This document shows, in pieces, positions 44,723 through 57,342 of a stretch of DNA of 64,000 nucleotides (the first letter of the stretch is position 1; every line of letters begins with the position of its first letter). Source of the stretch: Cupriavidus sp. EM10 (GTDB taxonomy: Bacteria; Pseudomonadota; Gammaproteobacteria; Burkholderiales; Burkholderiaceae); assembly GCF_018729255.1 (NCBI RefSeq), contig NZ_CP076060.1, positions 3,384,501 to 3,448,500 of the forward strand, read 5' to 3'. The notes beneath the pieces were generated by a model. It was given only the letters and a program-made list of their open reading frames with translations. It made no database searches and was not told the origin of the DNA. The translations under genes were made by a program, and so were the position numbers.

Positions 44723-45850
44723 ATGACGCTCCAGGCCACGCCCCTCAATGCAATCCACCGCGCCCTCGGCGCCCGCATGGTCGATTTTGGCGGCTGGGAC
44801 ATGCCGGTCAATTACGGATCGCAGATCGAGGAACACAATGCCGTGCGCGCCGATGCCGGCATGTTCGACGTCTCGCACATGTGCGTGGTCGACCTGCACG
44901 GCGCCGGCACGCGAGCCTTCCTGCGCGGCCTGCTGGCCAACAACGTCGACAAGCTGCAGACGCCGGGCAAGGCGCTGTATTCCTGCATGCTCGACGACAA
45001 GGGCGGCGTCATCGACGACCTGATCGTCTACTTCTTTGCCGAGGACCACTTCCGCCTGGTGGTGAACGCCAGCACGGCGCTCGGCGACATCGAATGGATC
45101 CAGTCGCGCAATGCGGCCACGGGCAGCGGCGTGACGATCACGCCGCGCCGTGGCGACGTCGCGCCGGCTGGCGCCGGCAAGCTGGCCATCGTGGCCGTCC
45201 AGGGCCCCAACGCCCGCGCCAAGGTCTACCAGGCCTTCCCTTCCACCCAACCCGCCGATGCACTCAAGCCGTTCAACGCGCTGGTCGTGCACGACCCGCA
45301 AATGGGCGAGCTGATGATCGCGCGCACCGGCTACACCGGCGAAGACGGCTTCGAGCTGGTGGTGCCGGCCGAGAACGTCGCCGGCATCTGGGAAAAGCTG
45401 GCCGCGGCCGGTGTGCGCCCGGCCGGCCTGGGCGCGCGCGACACGCTGCGCCTGGAAGCCGGCATGAACCTGTATGGCCAGGACATGGATATCAACACGT
45501 CGCCGCTCGATGCCGGCCTGGCGTGGACGGTCGACCTGCAAAGCGAGCGCGACTTCACCGGCAAGCAGGCCCTGATGGCCGGCGGCCAGAAACAGACGTT
45601 CGCGGGCCTGATCCTGCGCGACAAGGGCGGCGTGCTGCGCGCGCACCAGAAGGTCGTGACGCCCGCCGGCGACGGGGAAATCACCAGCGGCACGTTCAGC
45701 CCGAGCCTGCAGCTGTCGATCGCCTTTGCCCGCCTGCCGAAGGACGTCGCGCCCGGCGCCGAGGTTCAGGTGGAGATTCGTGACCGCAAACTGACCGCGA
45801 CTGTGGTTAAACTGCCGTTTGTGCGTAATGGCAAGGCACTCGTGAGCTGA
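44723..45850 (+). CDS. gcvT: Glycine cleavage system aminomethyltransferase (T protein)
   Basis: The protein has 375 residues. [42 protein letters not shown] is the GcvT N-terminus; [27 protein letters not shown] [15 protein letters not shown], and [17 protein letters not shown] follow, then [19 protein letters not shown] and [20 protein letters not shown]. It transfers the methylene carbon from aminomethyl-lipoyl GcvH to tetrahydrofolate and releases ammonia. It is the first gene of gcvT-gcvH-gcvP, just behind the glycine riboswitch and terminator, so expression should rise with glycine. Confidence 0.96.
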   Translation: MTLQATPLNAIHRALGARMVDFGGWDMPVNYGSQIEEHNAVRADAGMFDVSHMCVVDLHGAGTRAFLRGLLANNVDKLQTPGKALYSCMLDDKGGVIDDLIVYFFAEDHFRLVVNASTALGDIEWIQSRNAATGSGVTITPRRGDVAPAGAGKLAIVAVQGPNARAKVYQAFPSTQPADALKPFNALVVHDPQMGELMIARTGYTGEDGFELVVPAENVAGIWEKLAAAGVRPAGLGARDTLRLEAGMNLYGQDMDINTSPLDAGLAWTVDLQSERDFTGKQALMAGGQKQTFAGLILRDKGGVLRAHQKVVTPAGDGEITSGTFSPSLQLSIAFARLPKDVAPGAEVQVEIRDRKLTATVVKLPFVRNGKALVS

Positions 45851-45963
45851 GGCATCGCCCGGCTTCACATCAAACGGTCGCCCTTCCACCCGTCCGCTCG
45901 AGCCCAACCTGCTGCGGACCTGGGTGAATGAAACAAGAAACAAACTGAATTCCGGAGAACCTC

Positions 45964-46344
45964 ATGAACTTCCCCGCTGACCTGAAGTACACCGAGTCGC
46001 ACGAGTGGGTGCGCGTCGAGTCCGACGGCACGCTGACGATCGGCATTACCGATCACGCACAGGACGCCCTGGGCGACATCGTCTTCCTGGAACTGCCCGA
46101 AGTGGGCAAGTCGGTTGGCGCCGGCGACGCCCTGGCCGTGGTGGAGTCCGTGAAGGCGGCGTCCGACATCTACGCCCCGGTGGCCGGCGAAGTGATCGCC
46201 GTCAACGACGCGGCCTCGGCATCGCCGGAGTCGGTCAACGCCAACGCCTTCGACGCCTGGCTGTTCAAGCTGAAGCCGGCCAACGGCGACGACGTGAACG
46301 GCCTGATGAACGTCGACGCCTACAAGGCCAGCGTCGGCGCCTGA
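45964..46344 (+). CDS. gcvH: Glycine cleavage system H protein
   Basis: The protein has 126 residues. The lipoyl-domain sequence [42 protein letters not shown] places the lipoylated Lys at residue 64 in [18 protein letters not shown] is near the C-terminus. GcvH shuttles the aminomethyl group between GcvP, GcvT and the lipoamide dehydrogenase. CCGGAGAACC supplies the ribosome site. It is 113 bp after gcvT. Confidence 0.96.
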   Translation: MNFPADLKYTESHEWVRVESDGTLTIGITDHAQDALGDIVFLELPEVGKSVGAGDALAVVESVKAASDIYAPVAGEVIAVNDAASASPESVNANAFDAWLFKLKPANGDDVNGLMNVDAYKASVGA

Positions 46345-46422
46345 TCGCGCTGACTGTTTGATGCCGCGCGCGGCGGTCAGGCTGACCACCTGACCGCCGC
46401 CCGCTCCCCGAGATTCCTTGCC

Positions 46423-49347
46423 ATGAACGCCCCGTTTCCCATGAATGCCGCCGCCCAAGGTAACCGGCCCACGCTGGCCGAACTGGAGGCGCGCGACGCC
46501 TTCGCCGCCCGCCACATCGGCCCCGACAGCGCCGAACAGCAGCACATGCTCAAGGTGCTGGGCTTCGACAGCCGCGCCGCGCTGATCGATGCCGTCGTGC
46601 CCGCCGCCATCCGCCGCCGCGACGGCATGTCGCTGGGCGAGTTCACCGCCCCGCTGACCGAGGAAGCCGCGCTGGCCCGCCTGCGTGGCCTGGCCTCCAA
46701 GAACCGCGTGCTGAAGAGCTTCATCGGACAGGGCTACTACAACACGCTCACGCCGGGCGTGGTGCTGCGCAACATCTTCGAAAACCCTGCCTGGTACACC
46801 GCCTACACGCCATACCAGCCGGAAATCTCGCAAGGCCGCCTGGAAGCGATGCTGAACTTCCAGCAGATGATCACGGACCTGACGGGCCTGGACATCGCCA
46901 ATGCGTCGATGCTGGACGAAGGCACGGCCGCCGCCGAGGCCATGACGCTGCTGCAGCGCGTGCACAAGCATGCGTCGAACACGTTCTACGTGGCCGATGA
47001 CGTGCTGCCGCAGACGCTGGAAGTGGTACGCACGCGCGCGCTGCCAATGGGCATCGAGGTGAAGGTCGGCCCCGCCGCCGACGCCGCGCAGTCGCATGCG
47101 TTCGGCGTGCTGCTGCAGTATCCGGGCGTGAACGGCGACGTGGCCGACTACCGTGCCATCGCCGAGGCCGTGCACGCCGCAGGTGGCCGCGTGGTGGCCG
47201 CCGCCGACCTGCTGGCGCTGACGCTGATCGCCGCGCCTGGCGAATGGGGTGCCGACGTGGCCGTGGGCAATTCGCAGCGCTTTGGCGTGCCGCTTGGTTT
47301 CGGCGGCCCGCACGCGGGCTACATGGCCGTCAAGGACGAGTTCAAGCGGTCGATGCCGGGCCGCCTGGTGGGCGTGACGATCGACGCGCAGGGCAACAAG
47401 GCCTATCGCCTGGCCCTGCAGACGCGCGAACAGCATATCCGCCGCGAGAAGGCCACCTCGAACATCTGCACTGCGCAGGTGCTGCTGGCCGTGATGGCGT
47501 CGATGTACGCGGTCTACCACGGCCCGCAGGGCCTGAAGCGCATCGCGCAGCGCGTGCATCGCCTGACTGCCACGCTGGCCGCCGGCCTGAAGACGCTGGG
47601 CCTGCCGCCCGTCAACGCCACTTTCTTCGACACCCTGACGCTGGAAACCGGCTTCAACACCGAGGCCTTCCACGCCACGGCCACGCAGCGCGGCATCAAC
47701 CTGCGCCATGCGGGCGCCACGCGCGTCGGTATCTCGCTGGACGAAACCGCGTCGCGCGACGACGTGGTCACGCTGTGGGAAATCTTCGCGCACGGCAAGC
47801 CGGTGCCCGACTTCGACAAGATCGAGGCAACCGTGGGTGACAGCTTCCCGGCCACGGCCGCCCGCCAGAGCACCTACCTGACGCACCCGGTATTCAACAC
47901 GCACCACGCAGAACACGAGATGCTGCGCTACCTGCGCTCGCTGGCCGACAAGGACCTGGCGCTGGACCGCACCATGATTCCGCTGGGTTCCTGCACGATG
48001 AAGCTCAACGCCACCAGCGAGATGATCCCGGTAACGTGGCCCGAGTTCAGCAACATCCATCCGTTCGCGCCACTGGACCAGACGGTGGGCTACCGCGAGA
48101 TGATCGACCAGCTCGAGGCCATGCTGTGCGCCGCCACCGGCTACGCCGCGGTGAGCCTGCAGCCGAACGCCGGGTCGCAGGGCGAGTACGCGGGCCTGCT
48201 GATCATCCACGCCTATCACGCCAGCCGTGGCGAAAGCCATCGCGACATCTGCCTGATCCCGTCGTCGGCGCACGGCACCAACCCGGCATCGGCCCAGATG
48301 GCCGGCATGAAGGTGGTGGTGGTGGCCTGCGACGACAACGGCAACGTCGACCTGGACGACCTGGCGAAGAAGGCCGAGCAGCACAGCAGGAACCTGGCTG
48401 CGATCATGATCACGTACCCGTCCACGCATGGCGTGTTCGAGCAGGGCGTGCAGCAGATCTGCGACATCGTGCACAAGCATGGCGGCCAGGTCTACGTCGA
48501 CGGTGCCAACATGAACGCGATGGTCGGCGTGGCCGCGCCGGGGCAGTTCGGCGGCGACGTGTCGCACCTGAACCTGCACAAGACGTTCTGCATTCCGCAC
48601 GGCGGTGGCGGCCCGGGCGTGGGTCCGGTGGCCGTTGGCGCCCATCTGGCGGATTTCCTGCCGAACCAGGACAGCGTCGGCTATCGGCGCGACGACAACG
48701 GTATCGGCGGCATTTCGGCCGCGCCGTTCGGCTCGGCCAGCATCCTGCCGATCTCGTGGATGTACATCGCCATGATGGGCTCGGCCGGCCTGACCGCCGC
48801 CACCGAGAACGCCATCCTGACCGCCAACTACGTGGCTCGCCGCCTGTCGCCCCACTTCCCCGTGCTGTACACGGGCCAGCACGGCCTGGTGGCGCACGAG
48901 TGCATCCTGGACCTGCGTCCGCTGCAGAAGTCGACGGGCATCTCCAACGAAGACGTGGCCAAGCGCCTGATGGACTATGGCTTCCACGCGCCGACCATGA
49001 GCTTCCCGGTGCCGGGCACGCTGATGATCGAGCCGACCGAGAGCGAATCGCTGCACGAGCTCGACCGCTTCATCGACGCCATGATCGCCATCCGTCGCGA
49101 GATCGCCCGCGTGGAAGACGGCAGTTTCGACCGCGAGGACAACCCGCTCAAGCATGCGCCGCACACCGCGGCCGTGGTGGTCGGCAACGATTGGAACCGC
49201 AAGTACACGCGAGAGGAAGCGGCGTACCCGCTGGCTTCGCTGCGCACGCAGAAGTACTGGCCCCCGGTTGGCCGTGCCGACAACGTGTACGGCGACCGCA
49301 ACCTGTTCTGCTCGTGCGTGCCGATGAGCGAGTACGCCGACGAGTGA
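46423..49347 (+). CDS. gcvP: Glycine dehydrogenase (decarboxylating, P protein)
   Basis: The protein has 974 residues, the length of the single-chain bacterial GcvP. Both halves of the family are present: an N-terminal non-catalytic half ([48 protein letters not shown]) and a C-terminal catalytic half ([46 protein letters not shown]). The pyridoxal-phosphate Lys is residue 720 in [16 protein letters not shown]. It decarboxylates glycine and loads the aminomethyl group onto GcvH. It follows gcvH after 78 bp. With sdaA downstream, the region breaks glycine and serine down to one-carbon units, ammonia and pyruvate. Confidence 0.97.
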   Translation: MNAPFPMNAAAQGNRPTLAELEARDAFAARHIGPDSAEQQHMLKVLGFDSRAALIDAVVPAAIRRRDGMSLGEFTAPLTEEAALARLRGLASKNRVLKSFIGQGYYNTLTPGVVLRNIFENPAWYTAYTPYQPEISQGRLEAMLNFQQMITDLTGLDIANASMLDEGTAAAEAMTLLQRVHKHASNTFYVADDVLPQTLEVVRTRALPMGIEVKVGPAADAAQSHAFGVLLQYPGVNGDVADYRAIAEAVHAAGGRVVAAADLLALTLIAAPGEWGADVAVGNSQRFGVPLGFGGPHAGYMAVKDEFKRSMPGRLVGVTIDAQGNKAYRLALQTREQHIRREKATSNICTAQVLLAVMASMYAVYHGPQGLKRIAQRVHRLTATLAAGLKTLGLPPVNATFFDTLTLETGFNTEAFHATATQRGINLRHAGATRVGISLDETASRDDVVTLWEIFAHGKPVPDFDKIEATVGDSFPATAARQSTYLTHPVFNTHHAEHEMLRYLRSLADKDLALDRTMIPLGSCTMKLNATSEMIPVTWPEFSNIHPFAPLDQTVGYREMIDQLEAMLCAATGYAAVSLQPNAGSQGEYAGLLIIHAYHASRGESHRDICLIPSSAHGTNPASAQMAGMKVVVVACDDNGNVDLDDLAKKAEQHSRNLAAIMITYPSTHGVFEQGVQQICDIVHKHGGQVYVDGANMNAMVGVAAPGQFGGDVSHLNLHKTFCIPHGGGGPGVGPVAVGAHLADFLPNQDSVGYRRDDNGIGGISAAPFGSASILPISWMYIAMMGSAGLTAATENAILTANYVARRLSPHFPVLYTGQHGLVAHECILDLRPLQKSTGISNEDVAKRLMDYGFHAPTMSFPVPGTLMIEPTESESLHELDRFIDAMIAIRREIARVEDGSFDREDNPLKHAPHTAAVVVGNDWNRKYTREEAAYPLASLRTQKYWPPVGRADNVYGDRNLFCSCVPMSEYADE

Positions 49348-49454
49348 GCGCCGGGCCGTCAGGCGGCGTCCGATACACGCGGATGCCGCCGACGGGCTAT
49401 GCTCAGGAGAGAGGCGCCGGTATCCGGCGCCTTCCTTGAGCGGAGGCCTCATTC

Positions 49455-50000
49455 ATGTGGAATCTCAGCGCCCCCTGGTGGGAATTCGTCCTGCGCGGAC
49501 TGATTGTCTATGGCGCGATTCTGGTGCTGATGCGCGTTTCGGGCCGGCGGCAGATCGGGCAGCTCACGCCGTTCGACCTGGTGCTGCTGCTGATCATCTC
49601 GAACGCGGTGCAGAACGCGATGAACGCCGGCGACAATTCGGTGACTGCCGGGCTGATCCTGGCCGGCACGCTGTTTGCGACCGATGCGTTGCTCGGCTAC
49701 GTCACCTGGCGCAGCCGGCCGCTGGAAATGCTGGTCGACGGCCGGCCGCAGATCGTGATTCACCAGGGCGAGGTGTTCGAGGAAGTCATGCGCCGCGAAC
49801 GCATCAGCACGCACGAATTGCACAAGGTGCTGCGCCGCAACGGCTGCACCCGCGTGGAAGACGTGCATTTCGCGATTCTTGAGACCGACGGCTCCATCAG
49901 CGTGAAGATGAAGGAGCCCTCGCCAGACGCTTCCGATCCTGCCCGACCCGGCGCACTATGGCGCCATCCGGGGCGTACCGACCAAGACAAGCCGGCCTAG
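49455..50000 (+). CDS. DUF421-family membrane protein, YetF/YcaP-like
   Basis: The protein has 181 residues. Three N-terminal transmembrane helices ([46 protein letters not shown], then [21 protein letters not shown]) carry the GRRQ-x-x-x-x-x-x-FD motif. The cytoplasmic C-terminal DUF421 domain follows: [58 protein letters not shown]. The family's function is poorly known; YetF is linked to spore and stress physiology in Bacillus. Its gene follows gcvP after 107 bp and is followed by sdaA after 34 bp. Confidence 0.88.
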   Translation: MWNLSAPWWEFVLRGLIVYGAILVLMRVSGRRQIGQLTPFDLVLLLIISNAVQNAMNAGDNSVTAGLILAGTLFATDALLGYVTWRSRPLEMLVDGRPQIVIHQGEVFEEVMRRERISTHELHKVLRRNGCTRVEDVHFAILETDGSISVKMKEPSPDASDPARPGALWRHPGRTDQDKPA

Positions 50001-50034
50001 CGGCCCGCGCCGGCAACCAATCTGGAGTTCAGCC

Positions 50035-51411
<1,377 letters not shown>

Positions 51412-51518
51412 CGGGTCCAGGCGGAAGCGGAAGCGGGTGTGGCGTACGGAATCCGGTTGCTGGCGCTGACCGGCGACGTATGATGGAAGCACTTCCGGTT
51501 TGCCATAACAATACGGCC

Positions 51519-52264
51519 ATGCAGACCTTTCATCAGATGTTTGACGACACGTCGTCCACGTTCACCTACCTGCTCATCGATGCGGCCACACGCGAAGCCG
51601 TGCTGATCGACCCGGTCGACCGCCAGTACGCCCGCGATCTGGCCTTGCTGGAGCAGACCGGCGCCAGGCTTGTCTGGGTGGTGGAAACCCACGCTCACGC
51701 CGACCACATCACCTCGGCCGGCCATCTCGCCCGACTGACGGGGGCCAGCACGGCGGCCCGTCCGGGTGCGATATCAAGCCTGCCCTGAAACAGCTGATCG
51801 ACGGCGACACCCTGACGTTTGGCGGCCAGGTGCTGCGCGCGATCCACACGCCCGGCCATACGGCCGGCAGCATGAGTTACCTATGGGAAGAGGCGTCTCC
51901 GGAAGGCGTGACGCGGCGCATCTTCACCGGCGACGCGCTGCTGATCGACGGCTGTGGCCGTACCGACTTCCAGTCGGGCGACGCCGGCACGCTGTTCGAC
52001 AGCCTGACGCAAAAGCTTTTCCGGTTGCCGGACGACACCCGCGTCTATCCCGCGCACGACTACAAGGGCCGTACGGAATCGACGATCGGCCACGAACGCG
52101 CCAGCAATAGCCGCGTGGCGGGCCGGACGCGCGACGAGTTCATCGTGATGATGCGCAACCTGAACCTGCCCCGGCCCAAGCTGATCGACATTGCCGTGCC
52201 GGCCAACCAGCAACTGGGCCTGGTCACCGGCCGCGACGGCGACAGCGTCCCGCACGGCATCTGA
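51519..52264 (+). pseudogene. ETHE1-like metallo-beta-lactamase-fold hydrolase, one-base frameshift
   Basis: From MQTFHQMFDDTSSTFTYLL the first frame encodes VLIDPVDRQYARDLALL and the metal motif THAHADHITSAGHLARLTGASTAA. It then runs out of frame. The expected SGCDIKPALKQLIDGD continues in the next frame, with HTPGHTAGSMSYL, FTGDALLIDGCGRTDFQSGD and YPAHDYKGR, to 52264. One extra C in the CCC at 51757-51759 gives AAPSGCDI and a complete 248-residue protein. The family contains persulfide dioxygenase (ETHE1/Blh) and related sulfur enzymes with a single mononuclear iron. The order HAHADH and later CGRTDF is typical of ETHE1. A sequencing error is the likely cause of the break. Confidence 0.85.
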
Positions 52265-52276
52265 TCCCGCCCGCCG

Positions 52277-54685
52277 TCAGGTTGGGGGCTTCCAGTCGTC
52301 GCGCTCGTCGATGAGCGTAAAGCCCGCCCGGCCATGAATGATTGCCGACGGCGTGGTGATGACGTGCGAATGCACTTCCGTGACGCCGTACGCCTCCGCG
52401 TAACGCAGGAAGGATTGCAGCGCGAAGCTCGCGCCGCCGCGCACGGCGTTCTGTCCGCTCGTGGGCACCACGCTGTCCGGGGCGCTGACCACGGCCTCCA
52501 CGCTGCCGATGGTTTCCTCGTCGCCATCCCCGTCGTCGATGCTCCCGGCCAAAATGGCCACCGTCGTGCCGCCCAGGCTCACCCTGACGTAGATGTAATT
52601 GTCTTCCCCAAAGCGGATATCGCGCTGGATATTGGACGCCATGCTATTGCCGGTGCTGGCCAGCCGGCGCTGCGCCTGCGACAGTGCCTGGTTCGCCATC
52701 AGCTCCTTGTAGCGGTTTCGCCAGGCCGCCAGCGTCTGGCCCAGCGCCGCCGTCTTGTCCCGCTCCTTCGCCCGGATGAATTCGACCTTGAACTCGTCGA
52801 GCGACTGATACCACCGGCCTTGCGTCAGCACGCGCGGGGTGATGGTACGAGGCTGGAAGTTGCCCAGCGTCAGGCGGTACAGACCGAGCGATGCCGTGCG
52901 CGCCTCGGCCAGGTTCGCCGGGCCGGACTGTGACACGGGCAGTTGCCCGGCCTGCCCTTCCGCGCGCGCGGCGGCGGCTTCCAGGTCGGGGGTGCCAAGC
53001 CGGGACACTTCGTAGAACTGGTTCGCGGCATGGTAGGCCGCCACGGCCGTCGCCATGCGCGTATCGGCGCCCGGCGTGGCGGCTTCCTGCTGCACGGCGT
53101 CGACAAGCTGCCGCTCGACCTCCGGCACCGACACCGCATACCCCGTGGATCCGTGGTTCAGGATATTGGCGATGACCTGCGTGAACTCGGTTTCGCTCCA
53201 ATGTTCGCCAAACAGGGTCAGGTACAACGCGATGATGGTCATCGCGCGGTTCACGCACGGGTCCGCGTCGCCGATGCCGCGCCGGTGCCGGGCGGTCACG
53301 ATGGCGGCCACACTGGTCTTGCAGGTGCGCGATGCCGCGTACAGCGCCATCGGATCCTGGCCGCCGACATACGTGGCCAGCGTCATGACGGCGCCCGCGC
53401 CCGGCTTGAGGGTCGCAAACGTGCTGGTGGGCGCGGCCCCGGCGGTGTGTTGCAGGGCGTCCGGATACACCGAGACGGGATCGGTCGCCGCGTCGGCGCC
53501 GCAGCGCCCCAGGAAGTAGGTCGCGATGCCCAGCATCGGCCCGTCCCAGCACTTGCTCGACCGCTGCACGCGCGCAATGGGTGCGGCCTGCGCCATCGAC
53601 AAGGCCTTGATCCGCACCGCCTGGCCGCGACCCCAGGCGGCGTTGTTGTCGATCGCCAGGATCGTGGAGCGGATGCCGTAGCCGTTCGGTATGTTGACGA
53701 ATCCGTTCGTCTTCAGGAAATTGCCAGCCTTGTCGGACTGGATCAGCTGGGCGGTCAGCTCCTGCGGTGCGCCGAAATCGAAGGCAATCGACACATGCGC
53801 GGTCTGCTCGTGCAGGTCGAACCATGGCATCAGGTTCTGTCCCGTGATGGCATTTGCCAGCCGCACGCCCCGGCGCTTGAATTCGACCTGCAGCGCCTGC
53901 CCCGCACTGACGGAGAAGTCCTGGTCGTTCGTCATCTTCAGCGTCAGCAGGACCTGGTCCAGCCTGGGGCGTCGCCCATCGGGGCCCGGCATGCGCCCCA
54001 CGACATCGGACAGGTTCCAGGCATCGGCATAAGCCACAGGGCAGTCCGTGGAACACTGCAGCACGCGACGCACGACTTGCAGCGAGCGCGTGACGTCGTT
54101 GAAGTTGCTCAGGAACGGCACGTCGTCCTCGGATACGAAGGACCGGCCCCGGCCCTTCGTATCGGTGAACAGGTACGCCACCAGCGGTTCGCTGGTCACG
54201 CGGATCGACGATACCTTGCGGTCAAGCGTGGTGGAAAGCGTGCCTTCCAGTTCGCCCGGACCGAAGCAGGCGAAGCCGCCCCGATAGTTGGCGTCGGCGT
54301 GAAAGCAGGCGTGCGGCACCACCTGCACCGACCCGTAGCGCAATGGCCGCAGGCTGCCGCTGCCCAGGAAGGGCACGTTGGTGGCGATGCGCTCGAGCTG
54401 GCCGTTCAGATTGGCCCCGGTTGCCAGGATCAGCTCGGCGCTATCCGTGACCGTCACCGACTTCACTTCGAAGTCCGGCGTCAGATCGTAGACCTTGTCG
54501 GGCTGGAAGCATTGCGGCGTGCCGTTGTAGTTCGTCTCCGGATACAGGCAGGCGTGGCGCGCCAGCGCCGGACGCGCCATGGCCGCGAGGACGATCAAGA
54601 CAAGAAGGAGGAAATGCCAGGAAAGCGAAGCGTGGCCGCGTGGGGCGGCGGTACGGCGCAGCGGCCGTGAAGCGCATGACGACAT
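52277..54685 (-). CDS. Exported beta/gamma-crystallin-like multidomain protein with acetyltransferase-like C-terminus
   Basis: The protein has 802 residues. MSSCASRPLRRTAAPRGHASLSW plus LLLVLIVLAAMARPALA is a signal peptide. From about residue 44 to 205, beta/gamma-crystallin-type (I36 inhibitor-like) units repeat: ACLYPETNYNGTPQCF, ACFHADANYRGGFACFGPGE, AYLFTDTKGRGRSFVSED, each [A]-x-[LF]-[YF]-x-x-x-x-[YF]-x-G. The middle 400 residues are mostly unassigned and contain Cys pairs. The last 130 residues (VAILAGSI, VEAVVSAPDSVVP, ALQSFLRYAEAYGVTEVHSHV, AIIHGRAGF) look like a GNAT fold without a clear acetyl-CoA loop. An effector or toxin function is possible, but I do not recognise a known family. 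Confidence 0.6.
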   Translation of the reverse strand: MSSCASRPLRRTAAPRGHASLSWHFLLLVLIVLAAMARPALARHACLYPETNYNGTPQCFQPDKVYDLTPDFEVKSVTVTDSAELILATGANLNGQLERIATNVPFLGSGSLRPLRYGSVQVVPHACFHADANYRGGFACFGPGELEGTLSTTLDRKVSSIRVTSEPLVAYLFTDTKGRGRSFVSEDDVPFLSNFNDVTRSLQVVRRVLQCSTDCPVAYADAWNLSDVVGRMPGPDGRRPRLDQVLLTLKMTNDQDFSVSAGQALQVEFKRRGVRLANAITGQNLMPWFDLHEQTAHVSIAFDFGAPQELTAQLIQSDKAGNFLKTNGFVNIPNGYGIRSTILAIDNNAAWGRGQAVRIKALSMAQAAPIARVQRSSKCWDGPMLGIATYFLGRCGADAATDPVSVYPDALQHTAGAAPTSTFATLKPGAGAVMTLATYVGGQDPMALYAASRTCKTSVAAIVTARHRRGIGDADPCVNRAMTIIALYLTLFGEHWSETEFTQVIANILNHGSTGYAVSVPEVERQLVDAVQQEAATPGADTRMATAVAAYHAANQFYEVSRLGTPDLEAAAARAEGQAGQLPVSQSGPANLAEARTASLGLYRLTLGNFQPRTITPRVLTQGRWYQSLDEFKVEFIRAKERDKTAALGQTLAAWRNRYKELMANQALSQAQRRLASTGNSMASNIQRDIRFGEDNYIYVRVSLGGTTVAILAGSIDDGDGDEETIGSVEAVVSAPDSVVPTSGQNAVRGGASFALQSFLRYAEAYGVTEVHSHVITTPSAIIHGRAGFTLIDERDDWKPPT

Positions 54686-54823
54686 GATGGGATCTCGATG
54701 CCTGGACGGGAAAGTCCGGGCATTGTCGAGACCGTCATGGCCTCAGCAGTTGGCTTGCGTCAAACCAGGGCGGCTATGCAGGACACTATCGGAGAAATCC
54801 GTGTTGGGAAGGATGCACGCGCC

Positions 54824-55939
54824 TCAGGATTCCCACTGCTCGCAGGTCCGGCGTACCGTATCACGCAGGCTGTGCGCCTCTTCGTTGACGGTGCGTACCG
54901 CGTGCGCATCGTTGTCGCGCGCGGCGGCCTGGGCGCGGATATTGGCCAGCGCCTGCAGCGAACCCAGTGCTTCGGCATGCGGCTCCAGCGCGTCGCAGAT
55001 CGACAGGATGTGGTCGGCAATCGGCATGCGCGTCAGTTCGTTCGGATGCACGTACTCACCCTCCAGCCCGAAGCGGCATGCCTGGAACCGGTTGAACGTG
55101 TACACCAGGTAGTCGTCCTCCTGGGGCATGAACGGCCGCGACAGCAGCAGGTAGCGCGCCAGCGCCTGGATATAGGCGGCGATATCGCAGGCGCGCTGCA
55201 CGGTCAGCGGCGTATCCATCACGCGCACCTCGATCGTGCCGAACTCCGGCTTGGGACGGATATCCCAATAGAAGTCCTTCATGCTCTCGATCACGCCCGT
55301 GGCGCGCATCTTGTTGAAGTACGCGGTAAAGGCGTCCCAGGTGAGCACGTGCGGCGCGCGGCCGCTCATCGGGAAGGCCGCCACCGAGTTCAGGCGGGCC
55401 GAGGCAAAGCCCGTATCCACGCCCTGCACATACGGCGACGATGCAGCCAGCGCAATGAAGTGCGGGACATAGCGGCCGATGGCGTGCAGCAGGAACAGCG
55501 ACTCGTCGGCACTGGGGCAGCCGATGTGGACGTGTTGCCCGAACACCGTGAACTGCTTGGCCAGGTAGCCGTAGAGTTCGGAAATGTACTGGTAGCGCGG
55601 CGAGTCCGAGATAGTCCGTTCCGACCACACCTGGAACGGATGCGTGCCACCGCCGCAGATGCCCAGGTTCAAGCCGCGCGACGCGTTGACCATCAGGTCG
55701 CGCATCACGGTCAGCTCTTCGAGCGCCTGCGCATAGTCGCGGCAGATGCCCGTGCTCATCTCGATCATCGACGGGCTGATTTCCGGCTTGATGTCGCCCG
55801 CGTGCTTCGCCCCTTTCAGCGCGCGGATCAGGTCGGGCGCGAACGGCGCCAGGTCATAGTCGTGACGATTGACGAGCTGCAGTTCCAGTTCGACGCCAAA
55901 CGTCAGGGCTTCGGAATGCTTGAACGGTTCGAGCGACAT
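54824..55939 (-). CDS. ybdK: YbdK-family carboxylate-amine ligase (glutamate-cysteine ligase-like)
   Basis: The protein has 371 residues from [30 protein letters not shown], with AGGAGGG 8 bp upstream. GVELELQ supplies the metal-binding Glu pair of the GCS2 fold. [24 protein letters not shown] and [18 protein letters not shown] are the YbdK motifs. The E. coli protein has weak glutamate-cysteine ligase activity; the real substrate is unknown. Its ATG overlaps the stop of the antiporter gene by one base (TGATG), so translation is coupled. Confidence 0.9.
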   Translation of the reverse strand: MSLEPFKHSEALTFGVELELQLVNRHDYDLAPFAPDLIRALKGAKHAGDIKPEISPSMIEMSTGICRDYAQALEELTVMRDLMVNASRGLNLGICGGGTHPFQVWSERTISDSPRYQYISELYGYLAKQFTVFGQHVHIGCPSADESLFLLHAIGRYVPHFIALAASSPYVQGVDTGFASARLNSVAAFPMSGRAPHVLTWDAFTAYFNKMRATGVIESMKDFYWDIRPKPEFGTIEVRVMDTPLTVQRACDIAAYIQALARYLLLSRPFMPQEDDYLVYTFNRFQACRFGLEGEYVHPNELTRMPIADHILSICDALEPHAEALGSLQALANIRAQAAARDNDAHAVRTVNEEAHSLRDTVRRTCEQWES

Positions 55940-57159
55940 CAGCGCCCTCCTTGGTCGCGCGTCTCGCCGGCATAGCGCAGGGCCCAGGCCGCAATGATGG
56001 GCCCCAGCAACTGCTCGATCGCGAGCGCACACAGGATGATCGATGCGAGCGGCGCCCCGGTGCCCGGATACAGGCGCGCGACGTCGCTCATCAAAAGATA
56101 AGCCAGCCCCGACATGGGCGCCAGCGCGAGGCCAAGCGCCATGCACTGGCGCAGGCTCAGCCCCGAGAACGATCCCAGCGACACCACGCCGGCCAGCTTG
56201 GCGATGTGGCGGAAGACCACCAGCGCCACCGCCAGCGACCCGCCCACAAGCCAGTCCTTGGCCGTCAGCGGCAGGCCCAGCGACACCACCATGACGATGA
56301 TCAGCAGGCTGCCCGCGCTGCCGAAGTGCGTCGGCCAGACATGCGGCTGGCGGTCCTGGTGCTTGAACACCACCCCGGCCAGCATCAGCGTCAGCGGCAT
56401 CGACAGCTTCAGCACGCGCGTCAGCGCCAGCGTGAACAGCACCAGCCCGACCAGCACCAGAAAGCTGTAGTGGTCGTCGGCCGACATCCGCGCGTAGAGC
56501 GCGTGCCCGACCTTGCCCACCACCCACGCCAGCAGGCACGAGCCCACCAGCAGGTACAGGGGATGCAACAGCGCCGCGCCGATGTTGCCGTATTCGGAAT
56601 GGAGCCAGCCCGTCGCCACCTGCACGATGGCGGCGGCATAGATCGAATTGAGTGCCGACATCGCCATCAGGCGCTCGGTGACCTGCCCGTCGGCCCGCAG
56701 TTCGTTCTTGAGCTGGAGCACGATGGTGGGCGATGTGCTGACGGCGATACCGCCAGCCAGGATCGCTACCCCCGGCGACGCCCCGAGCCATTGCAGCACG
56801 GTGGACACCAGGCCCCACGTCAGCAGGCTTTCGGCGGCGCTGGTAATCAGCAGCCACGGGTTGGCGCGCAGCCACGACAGGGACAGCCGGTGGCCAAGCT
56901 CGAACAGCGCCAGGGCCAGCGCCATGTCGATCAGCACCCGGGTCTGCGCGATCATGTTGTCGTCGACGATGCTGCGGCCGAGCATGCCGGCGAACAGTCC
57001 GACCACCGCATAGCCGACGATACGGGGACAGCCGAGCCAGCGGCGGCAGACCTCTCCGGCCAGGCCCGCGCCAACCAGCGCGAGACCTACCCAGAACAGT
57101 CCGCCCGGCACCAGCGGCAGCGAGGGGAAAAGTTGGCTCAATCCGTTCATGCGCGACAT
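55939..57159 (-). CDS. Kef/CPA2-type cation:proton antiporter
   Basis: The protein is 406 residues from [17 protein letters not shown]; an ATG three codons later is possible. Twelve or so transmembrane helices are spread over the chain: [40 protein letters not shown], then [39 protein letters not shown], and so on. [33 protein letters not shown] is the CPA2 core region. No TrkA-N or RCK domain follows. Kef-type proteins efflux potassium in exchange for protons and are gated by glutathione adducts; here the partner gene is a glutamate-cysteine ligase-like YbdK, which makes a thiol link attractive but unproven. Confidence 0.88.
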   Translation of the reverse strand: MSRMNGLSQLFPSLPLVPGGLFWVGLALVGAGLAGEVCRRWLGCPRIVGYAVVGLFAGMLGRSIVDDNMIAQTRVLIDMALALALFELGHRLSLSWLRANPWLLITSAAESLLTWGLVSTVLQWLGASPGVAILAGGIAVSTSPTIVLQLKNELRADGQVTERLMAMSALNSIYAAAIVQVATGWLHSEYGNIGAALLHPLYLLVGSCLLAWVVGKVGHALYARMSADDHYSFLVLVGLVLFTLALTRVLKLSMPLTLMLAGVVFKHQDRQPHVWPTHFGSAGSLLIIVMVVSLGLPLTAKDWLVGGSLAVALVVFRHIAKLAGVVSLGSFSGLSLRQCMALGLALAPMSGLAYLLMSDVARLYPGTGAPLASIILCALAIEQLLGPIIAAWALRYAGETRDQGGR

Positions 57160-57235
57160 GGTAACGGAAGGATACGTAGGAAAATGTAAGCGCTTGTCCG
57201 ACACTTCTTTGAACGCGCCCGCAATTTCCGTCTTT

Positions 57236-57276
57236 TCAAAACAAAAGGCGCGATCGTCGCCGATCACGCCTTTGTA
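57236..57276 (-). terminator. Intrinsic terminator of the TPR-protein gene
   Basis: AAAGGCG-CGATCG and CGATCA-CGCCTTT (57244-57273) pair with a short loop; on the minus strand the stem is followed by TTTTGTTTTG. It lies between the TPR gene (upstream on that strand) and the antiporter gene. Confidence 0.75.
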
Positions 57277-57342
57277 GGTCTTTCAAAATCAGATTTGTCT
57301 GTCGTGCGGTAGACCGCATTCGGTCTTATCGACCCTGCGTGG

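Noticed and set aside
45865..49452. 1195-codon minus-strand open frame opposite gcvH and gcvP
   Set aside because: The opposite strand carries clear GcvH and GcvP; the antisense frame has a His/Gln/Arg/Val-rich shadow composition.
55951..57189. 412-codon plus-strand open frame opposite the antiporter
   Set aside because: Arg/Gln/His-rich antisense shadow; the minus strand shows the transmembrane protein.
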